Source: Arthrobacter sp. RIT-PI-e (GTDB lineage Bacteria > Actinomycetota > Actinomycetes > Actinomycetales > Micrococcaceae). Taken from it: a DNA stretch of 35,980 bases. The notes under the pieces were generated by a model. It searched no databases. It was not told where the DNA came from and was given only the letters and a program-made list of their open reading frames with translations. Positions 7,834 through 18,316 of this stretch are shown here, in pieces. The DNA is taken from contig NZ_LGIU01000074.1 in the NCBI RefSeq assembly GCF_001187915.1, forward strand, positions 1 through 35,980, written 5' to 3'. The position numbers and the translations under genes were made by a program. Numbering within the stretch: position 1 is the stretch's first letter; each line of letters starts with the position of its first letter.

Positions 7834-9261
7834 ATGAGCGAACTCCACCATCTCTCCGCGATCGACCTCCGCGACCTCCTGGCGCGCGGGGACGTGAGCG
7901 CGCGGGAGGTCACGGAGCACTTCCTGCGCCGCATCGATGCCCTGAACCCGGAACTCGGCGCCTTCGTCACCGTCACGCACGACGACGCCCTGCACGCCGC
8001 CGACCACGCCGACCGCGTGCGCCTGTCCGGTGCGCGGATCGGCCCGCTGCACGGGGTGCCCCTGGCGCACAAGGATCTCACCGACATGGCCGGGGTGCGG
8101 ACCACCCTCGGCACGGCGGCCCTCGAGCACGCCGTCGCGGAGCAGGACGCCCCGCTGGCCGCGGTGCTGCGGCGCGCGGGGGCGATCAGTCTCGGCAAGA
8201 CCCAGGTCCCCGAGCTGGGTCTGAGCTCCTACAGCGAGAACCGCATAGCCCCACCCGCCCGGAACCCGCTGGATCCTCGGCTGAGCCCCGGCGGCTCCTC
8301 CGGCGGCAGCGCAGCCGCGGTGGCGGCGGGGATGGTCCCCTTCGCCCCGGGCACCGACGGCGGGGGGTCCGTCCGGATCCCCGCCGCGGCCACCGGGCTG
8401 GTGGGCCTGAAACCGAACCGCGGGCGGGTGCCGTCCGGGTCCGGGCAGGCGGACCTCGGCCAGCTCGTGGTGGCCGGGCCGCTCGCCCGCACCTCCGTGG
8501 ACGCGGCCCTGCTCCTCGACGTCCTGGTGCACGAACCGAGCTACCGGCCCACGAGTGCCGCCTCCCGCTACCCCGGTTCCTTCACCGAGGCGGCGCTGCG
8601 GGCCGAGGGGCGCTTCAGGATCGGCATCAGCACGGCCTCGCCGTTCTCCGCCGCCATGGACATCACGCTCGACAACGCGGCGATCGACTCCTTCCACACG
8701 GGGATCGACCTGCTGCAGGCGGCGGGTCACGAGGTGGTGGACACCGAGCTGCGCTACGACCCCCGCTACTCCGAGGCCTTCCAGCTGGTCTGGACGGCCG
8801 GCCTCGCCACGGCCCACGTCTCCGCGGAGTCCGAGCACCGCCTCACGGACATCACCCGGGTGCTGCGCCGGCGCGCCCTGGGGCGGAGCGCCGCCGAGCT
8901 CGCAGGCGCGATCGACGTCCTGCGGCAGTTCGAGCGGGACACCATCGAGCAGTACTCGCCCTACGACATGATCCTGACCCCGGCCCTCGGCATGGCACCG
9001 CGCCCGATCGGCTGGTACACGGACGCGGACGGTGACACGGACTACCTGCGCCAGTGCCAGTACTCCCCCTTCACCTCCATGGTGAACGTGAGCGGCCTGC
9101 CGGCGATCACCGTACCCACGCTGCGCCTGCCGGACGGCATCTCCATGGGCGTGCAGCTCATCGGCCGCCCCGGCGAGGAGGCACAGCTGCTCTCCGTCTC
9201 CGCGCAGCTCGAGGCCCTGCGCCGAGGCGCGGGGACCTCCGGCTCCGGGCGGTCCGCGTGA
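7834..9261 (+). CDS. Amidase (amidase-signature family)
   Basis: Cytosolic amide hydrolase of the Ser-cisSer-Lys family; substrate unknown. The 475-residue protein contains the catalytic Lys80 in [10 protein letters not shown], the Gly/Ser-rich signature [16 protein letters not shown] (about 151-166, cis-Ser at 155) and the nucleophile Ser179 in [13 protein letters not shown]. Spacing matches GatA-type amidases. No gatB or gatC lies nearby, so it is more likely a catabolic amidase than a tRNA amidotransferase subunit. The ribosome binding site is weak (CGGA 6 nt upstream). The stop overlaps the next gene's GTG by 4 nt, so amidase and methyltransferase are translationally coupled. Confidence 0.94.
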   Translation: MSELHHLSAIDLRDLLARGDVSAREVTEHFLRRIDALNPELGAFVTVTHDDALHAADHADRVRLSGARIGPLHGVPLAHKDLTDMAGVRTTLGTAALEHAVAEQDAPLAAVLRRAGAISLGKTQVPELGLSSYSENRIAPPARNPLDPRLSPGGSSGGSAAAVAAGMVPFAPGTDGGGSVRIPAAATGLVGLKPNRGRVPSGSGQADLGQLVVAGPLARTSVDAALLLDVLVHEPSYRPTSAASRYPGSFTEAALRAEGRFRIGISTASPFSAAMDITLDNAAIDSFHTGIDLLQAAGHEVVDTELRYDPRYSEAFQLVWTAGLATAHVSAESEHRLTDITRVLRRRALGRSAAELAGAIDVLRQFERDTIEQYSPYDMILTPALGMAPRPIGWYTDADGDTDYLRQCQYSPFTSMVNVSGLPAITVPTLRLPDGISMGVQLIGRPGEEAQLLSVSAQLEALRRGAGTSGSGRSA

Positions 9262-10145
9262 CGGAGTCCCCGACCCCACCCGACTGGGCCTCCGCGCGTG
9301 CCGCCAACCGGGCCAACTGGGAGGACCGCGTACCGCTCCACGAGGTGGCCTACGGGACCGGTGCCCTCGAGGATCCCGCCTACCTGACCTCGGGGATCCG
9401 GACGGACCTGGCGGCGCTCGCCCCGTTCCTGCCGGACGGGACGGTCTCGGGGCTGGACGTCTGCCACCTGCAGTGCCACATCGGCACGGACACGCTCTCC
9501 CTGGCCCGGGCGGGAGCACGCGTCACCGGCGTCGACTTCTCCCCCGCCGCCCTCGCCTCCGCCGCCGCCCTGGCCGAGCGGCTGGGGCTCGAGGCCACCT
9601 GGGTGGAGACGGACGTCCTGGAGGCACGCACCGCCGTGACCGGGGACTTCGATCTCGTGTACACGAGCATCGGGACGATCACCTGGTTGCCGGACCTGGA
9701 GCGCTGGGCACGCCAGGTGTCCGATCTCCTCCGCGACGGCGGCACGTTCTACATCCGGGACGGGCACCCGTCCCTCTACTCGGTGGACGAGGACGCCCCG
9801 ACCCTGGAACTGCGTCACCCGTACTTCGGCGACGGCGGGGCGCAGCAGTGGGACGACGACTCCACCTACGCCGGCGACGGCACCGTGACCCATACTCGGA
9901 CCTACGAGTGGGCCCACCCGCTGTCCGCGATCGTCAACGCCCTGCTCGGCGCCGGCCTGGAGCTCCTCCGCATGGACGAGGGCACCATCCTGCCCTGGAA
10001 GTTCTCACCGCGGATGGTCGAGGTCCCGGACGGTTACGCGTGGCCCGAGGCCGAGCGCCCCCTGGTGCCCTGCACCTACACGATCATCGCCCGGAAGAGC
10101 AGCGGACCAGGAGCGGCGGACGCCAGGGAGCGCCCACCGCGGTGA
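9258..10145 (+). CDS. Class I SAM-dependent methyltransferase
   Basis: Predicted small-molecule methyltransferase, 295 residues. The Rossmann-type motif I reads LDVCHLQCHIGTDTLSLARA (about residues 60-79), followed by VTGVDFSPAAL (motif II, acidic residue binding the ribose). A later YTSIGTITWLPDLERWARQ then DLLRDGGTFYIRDGHP segment is characteristic of a bacterial subfamily of unknown substrate. The GTG start overlaps the amidase stop (GTGA). The long open frame before 9258 runs antisense-like through the amidase 3' end and is not coding. A 56-nt gap without a clear terminator separates it from the peptide transporter, so all three genes could be co-transcribed. Confidence 0.92.
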   Translation: MTESPTPPDWASARAANRANWEDRVPLHEVAYGTGALEDPAYLTSGIRTDLAALAPFLPDGTVSGLDVCHLQCHIGTDTLSLARAGARVTGVDFSPAALASAAALAERLGLEATWVETDVLEARTAVTGDFDLVYTSIGTITWLPDLERWARQVSDLLRDGGTFYIRDGHPSLYSVDEDAPTLELRHPYFGDGGAQQWDDDSTYAGDGTVTHTRTYEWAHPLSAIVNALLGAGLELLRMDEGTILPWKFSPRMVEVPDGYAWPEAERPLVPCTYTIIARKSSGPGAADARERPPR

Positions 10146-10201
10146 TCCGCCGGGAGCGCGGAATTTTGCCCGGTCGGCGGAAGAGGCGGACCATGGTCTG
10201 A

Positions 10202-11664
<1,463 letters not shown>

Positions 11665-11707
11665 ACGAGGTACAGGCGAGAGAGCTGTTGCGTCCGTTCC
11701 TGCGGTA

Positions 11708-11760
11708 CCCCAGACTTCTACCCACCGGTAACTCCAGCCCGGGGACACCACAGTCTGGGG
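11708..11760. repeat. Long-range inverted repeat upstream of the acyl-CoA synthetase
   Basis: CCCCAGACT (11708-11716) and its exact complement AGTCTGGGG (11752-11760) are separated by 35 nt in the 114-nt gap between transporter and acyl-CoA synthetase, just before the ribosome binding site. It may be a terminator for the transporter, a two-site operator or a leader structure. Confidence 0.5.
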
Positions 11761-11778
11761 AAGATCGAAGGAGATCCT

Positions 11779-13301
11779 GTGCCGAACCTCGCCGACAACC
11801 TCGTGGCCACGGCCACCCGGAGTCCGTCAGCCGTGGCCATCAAGCTCGACGACGTCGAAGTCACCTTCGCGGCGCTGGAGGCCCTCAGCCAGCAGGTCGC
11901 GACGATCCTCTCGGAAGAGGGAGTACAACCTGGTGACCGCGTCGCACTGATCATGCCGAACATTCCGCAGATGGCATTCGTCTACTACGGGGTACTGCGC
12001 GCGGGTGCCGTGGTGGTGCCCCTGAACCCGCTGCTGAAGGGCCGCGAGGTGGCCTACCACCTGACGAACTCGGGCGCGAGACTCGTCTTCGCCTGGGAGG
12101 GCATCCTGGCGGAGGCGCAGGCGGGGGCCGAGGCCTCCGGGGCTGAGACCGGCGCCGAGGTGGTGGTGCTCACCGTGGACAGCGGCGCGTTCATGCAGCG
12201 CGTCTCGGGCGCCGCGCCCACCCCCGGCGTCGTGGACCGCGACGGCGAGGACACCGCCGTCGTCCTCTACACCTCCGGGACCACCGGCCGCCCCAAGGGC
12301 GCCACGCTCTCCCACGCGAACCTCTCCCGGAACACGGAGATCTCCCGGGACCTGATGGACACCCGCGAGGGTCAGGTGCTGTTCGGCGGCCTGCCGTTCT
12401 TCCACATCTTCGGGCAGACCTGCGCCCTGAACGCCGCCGTGCTGACCGGTGCCACCGTCACCCTGCTGCCCCGGTTCGAACCGGGCAAGGCCCTCGAGAT
12501 CATCGCCCGGGACCGCGTGACCATCTTCGAGGGCGTCCCCACCATGTACGTGGCGATGCTGCGGCACCCGGCCGTGTCCACCACCGATCTCTCCTCGGTC
12601 CGCGTGGCCGTCTCCGGCGGGTCCGCCCTGCCCGTGGAGGTGCTGCACGAGTTCGAGCGCGTGTTCGGCGCGGATCTGCTGGAGGGGTACGGCCTGTCCG
12701 AGACCTCCCCGATCGTCAGCTTCAACCGGGTGGGTGCGCTGCGGAAGCCCGGCTCCATCGGCACTCCCGTGGAGGGTGTGGAGGTGCGGATCCTGGACCC
12801 GGAGGGCCAGGAGGTCCCCACGGGCGACGTGGGCGAGCTCGCGGTCCGCGGCCACTGCGTCATGAAGGGCTACTGGGAGAACCCGGAGGCCACCGAGGCG
12901 GCGATCCCGGACGGCTGGTTCCGCTCCGGTGACCTGGCCCGGTACGACGAGGACGGCCTGCTGTACATCGTGGACCGCAAGAAGGACGTGATCCTCCGCG
13001 GGGGCTACAACGTCTACCCGCGCGAGGTGGAGGAGGTGCTCTACGAGCACCCGGCCGTGGCGGAGGCCGCCGTGATCGGTGTACCGGACGAGCTGCACGG
13101 GGAGGAGATCGTGGCGGTGATCGGCCTGAGGGCGGGCCCGTCCCCGCCGACGACGCCGCCCGCGAGGCTCTTGCCGCGGAACTCGTGGAGTTCGCGAAGG
13201 AGCGCGTGGCCGCCTACAAGTACCCGCGCCGGGTGGTCCTGGTGGAGGCGCTGCCCAAGGGACCCACGGGCAAGATCCTCAAGCGGGAGATCACGGTCTA
13301 G
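11779..13301 (+). pseudogene. Long-chain acyl-CoA synthetase, frameshifted near the C-terminus
   Basis: ANL-superfamily AMP-forming ligase that would activate fatty or other carboxylic acids to acyl-CoA. From GTG 11779 (AAGGAG 5 nt upstream) it has the P-loop YTSGTTGRPKGATLSH (about residues 164-179), LLEGYGLSETSPI, DGWFRSGDLA and the hinge DRKKDVILRGGYNVYPREVE. Around 13134-13136 the frame is lost. In the next frame the expected ending follows: FAKERVAAYKYPRRVVLVE and PKGPTGKILKREITV then TAG at 13301, including the catalytic Lys of the GK motif. One missing G in the GGG at 13134-13136 explains it. As written, the product runs on into nonsense and lacks the catalytic Lys. The restored protein would have about 507 residues, normal for FadD-like enzymes. 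Confidence 0.88.
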
Positions 13302-14506
13302 CCCCGGACGGTGCGCCCCGCACCGAACACGCCGTAGACCTGCGCGGCGGCGTCCTCCACGAGCGCCGCCGCGTCGAGGATCAGCTCGTCTAGCGTCACC
13401 GGCCCGGGCGCGATGGAGAAGGCCGCCGCCAGTCCGGCGTCCTGCACCTCGGCGGCGGTGAGCTGCACGCGCCCGGCGATCGCCACCACGGCGCAGCTCC
13501 CGGGTGCGTTCTCGACCACGGCCTGCACCACCTTCCCCCCGAGCGACTGGGAGTCGAAGGAGCCCTCGCCGGTGAGCACGAGGTCGGCGTCGGCGAGCGC
13601 TGCGGCCAGACCGACGGCGTCGGCCACCAGGGTGGAGCCGGGGACGATCTCCGCGCCGAGGAACGGGACGAGCACGGCGGGGGTGCCGCCGGCGGCACCG
13701 GCCCCGGGGACCTGCACCCTGTCGACGCCGGGGCTCGCCCGGACCCCGCCCGCGAGGTACGCCAGTGCGGCGGCGCGCACGGCGCCGTCCGCCGGCGTGG
13801 CGCCCTTCTGCGGTCCGAACCCCGCTGCGGCGCCGCGGGTGCCGCGGAGCGGGTTGTCGACGTCGGCGGCGATCCGCCAGCGCCCCCCGGTGGCCCGCGG
13901 GGGCAGGCGGGGGACGTCGATCGAGGCGGGGGAGCCCGGTGCCCCGCCTCCGGGCGGGAGGCCCCGGCCCCCGGCGTCCGGGAAGCGGGCGCCCAGTGCG
14001 GAGAGCAGCCCTGTACCGCCGTCGGGGGGGGCGGCCCCGCCGATGCACAGCAGGATCTCCTCCGCGCCGTCGTCCAGCAGCGCCACGGCCAGTTCGCCCA
14101 CGCCGTGGCTCGTGGCCGTGAGCGGCTGCAGCGGCAGATCGGCGACGAACGGCAGTCCGTTCGCCTCCGCCGCCTCGAGGACCCCGCGGACCACGGTGGT
14201 TCCCACGACCGGATCGGCGGCGCCGGCCACGGAGATCCCGTAGCGGCCCCGGCGCTCCCGGCCCAGGGCGTCGTGGCAGGGAGCGGACCGCGGCTCTGCG
14301 CCCCAGGCGGCGAGCAGGGCGTCGAGCGTCCCCTCACCGCCGTCGGCCAGCGGTGCCAGCACCGTCACGGGGGCGGGGTGGCCGAGCCGGGCGGCGGCTG
14401 CTCGGACGCCGGCGGACATGGCGAGGGCAGCCTCCGCTGCCGGGAGGCTGCCCTTCAGTGAATCGGGGGCCAGGACGATCTTGAGCGGGCGGGAGAGCGG
14501 GGTCAC
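13298..14506 (-). CDS. Glycerate kinase
   Basis: Phosphorylates D-glycerate (GarK/GlxK family), feeding it into lower glycolysis. The 402-residue protein has the family start KIVLAPDSLKGSL, LADGGEGTLDALLAAWG, DVDNPLRG, FGPQKGAT, PGAGAAGG, LVLTGEGSFDSQSLGGKVVQ and AFSIAPG. Several highly conserved spots are odd: the phosphate-binding GGSATxDGG is read as GGAAPPDGG over an 8-G run (14024-14031), and AVFGPQKG is read as AGFGPQKG. These could be sequence errors or decay, and function is uncertain if they are real. The start is GTG 14506, with a TAGGGT -10 box exactly 6 nt upstream (leaderless). The stop shares CTAG with the convergent acyl-CoA synthetase. Confidence 0.93.
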   Translation of the reverse strand: MTPLSRPLKIVLAPDSLKGSLPAAEAALAMSAGVRAAAARLGHPAPVTVLAPLADGGEGTLDALLAAWGAEPRSAPCHDALGRERRGRYGISVAGAADPVVGTTVVRGVLEAAEANGLPFVADLPLQPLTATSHGVGELAVALLDDGAEEILLCIGGAAPPDGGTGLLSALGARFPDAGGRGLPPGGGAPGSPASIDVPRLPPRATGGRWRIAADVDNPLRGTRGAAAGFGPQKGATPADGAVRAAALAYLAGGVRASPGVDRVQVPGAGAAGGTPAVLVPFLGAEIVPGSTLVADAVGLAAALADADLVLTGEGSFDSQSLGGKVVQAVVENAPGSCAVVAIAGRVQLTAAEVQDAGLAAAFSIAPGPVTLDELILDAAALVEDAAAQVYGVFGAGRTVRG

Positions 14507-14512
14507 CCGTTC

Positions 14513-14518
14513 ACCCTA
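14513..14518 (-). promoter_or_regulatory. -10 box for leaderless glycerate kinase
   Basis: TAGGGT followed by 6 nt and the GTG start on the minus strand. The same hexamer and spacing precede the AraC-type gene at 33325. Confidence 0.55.
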
Positions 14519-14545
14519 GCCGCGGGTGGCGCCCGGGAAGAGGGA

Positions 14546-14713
14546 TTAGGCCTGCGAGCCGCCGTCGTTCTCGGCCTCGAAGCCGGGGGCCACCTCGTCC
14601 TCGGGGTCCGGGCCGCCGTAGCCGCCCTTGGACTGGTCCTCGAGCTTGCCTGCCTCTTCCGAGCCGGCCTCCTCGGAGGTGCCGGTGGGCTCGTCGATCG
14701 GGGTCTCGCTCAT
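14546..14713 (-). CDS. Small acidic hypothetical protein (55 aa)
   Basis: A short gene reading MSETPIDEPTGTSEEAGSEE at its start and ending EAENDGGSQA, followed by TAA. It is highly acidic, Gly-rich and probably disordered, with no hydrophobic segment. Support for it being real: a GGAAGG ribosome binding site 7 nt before the ATG, a TAAGCT -10 box 52 nt upstream, and a codon choice (mostly G or C in third position) like its neighbours. It resembles in composition the 96-residue protein at 4989-5279. I do not recognise a function. It lies between glycerate kinase and phosphoglucomutase, divergent from the latter. Confidence 0.72.
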   Translation of the reverse strand: MSETPIDEPTGTSEEAGSEEAGKLEDQSKGGYGGPDPEDEVAPGFEAENDGGSQA

Positions 14714-14764
14714 GGTGCCGCCTTCCGTGCTGCCTGTGCCCCCGGGACGGGAGCGGTGATACTC

Positions 14765-14770
14765 AGCTTA
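14765..14770 (-). promoter_or_regulatory. -10 box for the 55-aa acidic protein
   Basis: TAAGCT on the minus strand, 51 nt before the ATG at 14713. It fits the TANNNT pattern and gives a leader of about 45 nt that contains the GGAAGG ribosome binding site. Confidence 0.4.
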
Positions 14771-14870
14771 CTGATCATCACCGTGCGGGCAAGCCCGGCC
14801 GCGCACCGGATCTCCTGCCACGACGGGGTCCATGGGTGTAATCCGGCACGTTCTTTGACATGCTGTGCCC

Positions 14871-16502
<1,632 letters not shown>

Positions 16503-16512
16503 GCCCCTCCCG

Positions 16513-17862
16513 CTAGAGGAGCTTGCGCAGGAGCTTCCGCTTCACCGCACCGAAGGGTGGGTACGCGACCCGGAGCGTATCCACCCCCGTGGGCTTGGAG
16601 AACACCGGCTGCAGGTGGCTGAACGTCTCGAAGGAGCGCTTGCCGTGGTACGTGCCCATGCCGCTCGCGCCCACCCCGCCGAACGGCAGACCCGGGACCG
16701 CGAGCTGGACGGTGCAGACGTTGTGGGCTATGCCCCCGGCCTGCACGTGCCAGGTGAAGGCCCGCAGGTGCTCCTCGCGGTCACTGAACAGGTACGCCGC
16801 CAGCGGGTGGGGGCGGGCGTTGACGAACCCGATGGCCTCCTCGAGGTCCTCCACCTCGAGGATGGGCAGGAGCGGGCCGAAGATCTCCTCCTGCATCAGC
16901 GGGGAGGAGGGATCGACGTCGCGCAGGATCGTGGGCTCGAGGTAGCGGGCGGCGCGGTCGTGGCGGCCGCCCGAGAAGATCCTGCCGCCGTCGAGCAGAC
17001 CCACCAGCCGGTCGAAGTGCTGCTCGTTCACGATCCGCCCGTAGTCCTCGGACTCCTTCGGATCAGTGCCGTAGAACTCCGTGATCGCGGCGGGGAGGGC
17101 CGCGGCGAGGGCCGGCGCACGATCCGGCGTGGTCAGGGCGTAGGCCGGGGCCCCGCACGTCTGGGCCGCGTTCATGAACTTGCCGTAGGCGATGCGCCGG
17201 GCCCCGGCCCCGGGGTCGCCACCCCCCCCCCCGGCGGGTGGCTTCCCGCCGAGCTCCAGGGTCACCGGTGTCAGGTGTTCCGCCGCCGACTTCATGACGA
17301 TCTTCCCCACCCGCTCGCCGCCGGTGTAGAAGACGTGGTCGAACGGCTCCGCGAGGAGCGCCGTGCTGGTCTCCACGCCGCCCTCCATCACGGACACCGC
17401 GGACGGGTCGAGGTACTGCGGCACCAGGCGTGCGAGCGCACGCGAGCTGCGCGGCGCGAGTTCGCTGGGTTTCAGCACCGCGGCGTTGCCCGCCGCGAGC
17501 GCCCCCACGAGCGGGGCGAGGACCAGCTGCACCGGATAGTTCCAGGGGCCGATCACGAGCACCACGCCGAGCGGGCGGGGTTGTGTCCAGGCGCGGGCCG
17601 GGCGGAACCCCGCCGGAACCGCGATCTTCTCGGGCGCCATCCAGTAGTTCAGGTGCTTGAGGGCGTACTCGGTCTCCGCGCGGACCACGGCGATCTCGGA
17701 GAGGAAGGCCTCCGTGCGGCCCTTGCCGAGATCCTCCTCCAGGGCCCGGGTGAGCTCGTCCTCACCCTCGGTGAGCATCCGCAGCAGGGCGTTCAGCTGG
17801 GCCCGCCTCCACCCACCGCCCCGGGTGGCACCGCTCTCGAAGTATCTGCGCTTGTCGGTCAG
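16513..17862 (-). CDS. Aldehyde dehydrogenase family protein (class 3-like), probable CTG or misread ATG start
   Basis: NAD(P)-dependent oxidation of aldehydes to acids; substrate unknown. Recognisable parts are WNYPVQLVLAPLVGALAAGN, FYTGGERVGKIVM, catalytic Glu in TLELGGK, catalytic Cys in AAQTCGAP, EEIFGPLLP and the C-terminal LPFGGVGASGMGTYHGKRSF. The first ATG (17778) is too far downstream, because conserved sequence (YFESGATR, WRRAQLNALLRM) continues upstream to CTG 17862, which overlaps the SDR stop as CTGA where ATGA would be usual. Further anomalies are an 11-G coding run (complement of 17222-17232) after LELGGK, with KPP for the expected KSP, and CGAPAY for CVAPDY. With the CTG start it has 449 residues, normal length. 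It is probably functional if these are read errors. Confidence 0.85.
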   Translation of the reverse strand: MTDKRRYFESGATRGGGWRRAQLNALLRMLTEGEDELTRALEEDLGKGRTEAFLSEIAVVRAETEYALKHLNYWMAPEKIAVPAGFRPARAWTQPRPLGVVLVIGPWNYPVQLVLAPLVGALAAGNAAVLKPSELAPRSSRALARLVPQYLDPSAVSVMEGGVETSTALLAEPFDHVFYTGGERVGKIVMKSAAEHLTPVTLELGGKPPAGGGGGDPGAGARRIAYGKFMNAAQTCGAPAYALTTPDRAPALAAALPAAITEFYGTDPKESEDYGRIVNEQHFDRLVGLLDGGRIFSGGRHDRAARYLEPTILRDVDPSSPLMQEEIFGPLLPILEVEDLEEAIGFVNARPHPLAAYLFSDREEHLRAFTWHVQAGGIAHNVCTVQLAVPGLPFGGVGASGMGTYHGKRSFETFSHLQPVFSKPTGVDTLRVAYPPFGAVKRKLLRKLL

Positions 17863-18221
17863 GAGTGTTGCGGCGGTCCTGACCCGTCCCCGGTGTGCCG
17901 GGAGGCGCTGGCCGCGCGCCCGGTGAAGTGTTCCATGGGGCTGTGGCCGGCGAGGACGCGGTCGGCGACCACGTCCCGGGCAGGGTGCGGCAGGACATCG
18001 CGGAGCAGCCCTGCGAACTGCGCCGTCCCGGCCCGCTGCACACGTGCCCCACCGGTCAGCGTAGCCTTCCGGGAGCGGTCCACCGCGTAACCGGGCTCCG
18101 GCAGGGGTGTCAGCGCAGGCTCGCGGACCCCCTCGCGCACGGCACGCCCGGCGTGGAGCCTGCCCATCCCCCTGCCCGCGCCGGCGATCGGCACGACGAG
18201 GCCCCGGACGGTGAAAGTCAT
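17859..18221 (-). pseudogene. Short-chain dehydrogenase with internal deletion
   Basis: A 120-residue reading frame that joins the N-terminus of an SDR (MTFTVRGLVVPIAGAGRGMG, with the glycine-rich cofactor loop at about residues 14-20) directly to the C-terminal 85 or so residues of the same family (LTPLPEPGYAVDR, FAGLLRDVLPHPARDVVADR, MEHFTGR). About 150-180 residues, including the NAG segment and the catalytic Ser and YxxxK, are missing, so it cannot be an active dehydrogenase. CGCGAG occurs on both sides of the junction, compatible with deletion between short repeats or an assembly collapse. GGGAAGGGA 4 nt before ATG 18221 is a strong ribosome binding site. It is the first gene of a coupled pair with the aldehyde dehydrogenase. 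Confidence 0.72.
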
Positions 18222-18271
18222 GGTGTCCCTTCCCTCAGGAGCAACGTAACATCCCGGTGACGTGGGGCGGA

Positions 18272-18277
18272 TAGGAT
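18272..18277 (+). promoter_or_regulatory. -10 box for the uracil/xanthine permease
   Basis: TAGGAT lies 39 nt before the permease ATG in the 95-nt divergent region. On the opposite strand TACGTT near 18250 could serve the SDR gene. Confidence 0.4.
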
Positions 18278-18316
18278 TTCCCGGAACCCCGCGAAGATCC
18301 TTCGGAAGGCACACCC

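Noticed and set aside
7810-9519. Long antisense open frame (569 codons) opposite the amidase and methyltransferase
   Set aside because: It crosses the junction of two recognised genes and has a compositionally biased, motif-free translation.
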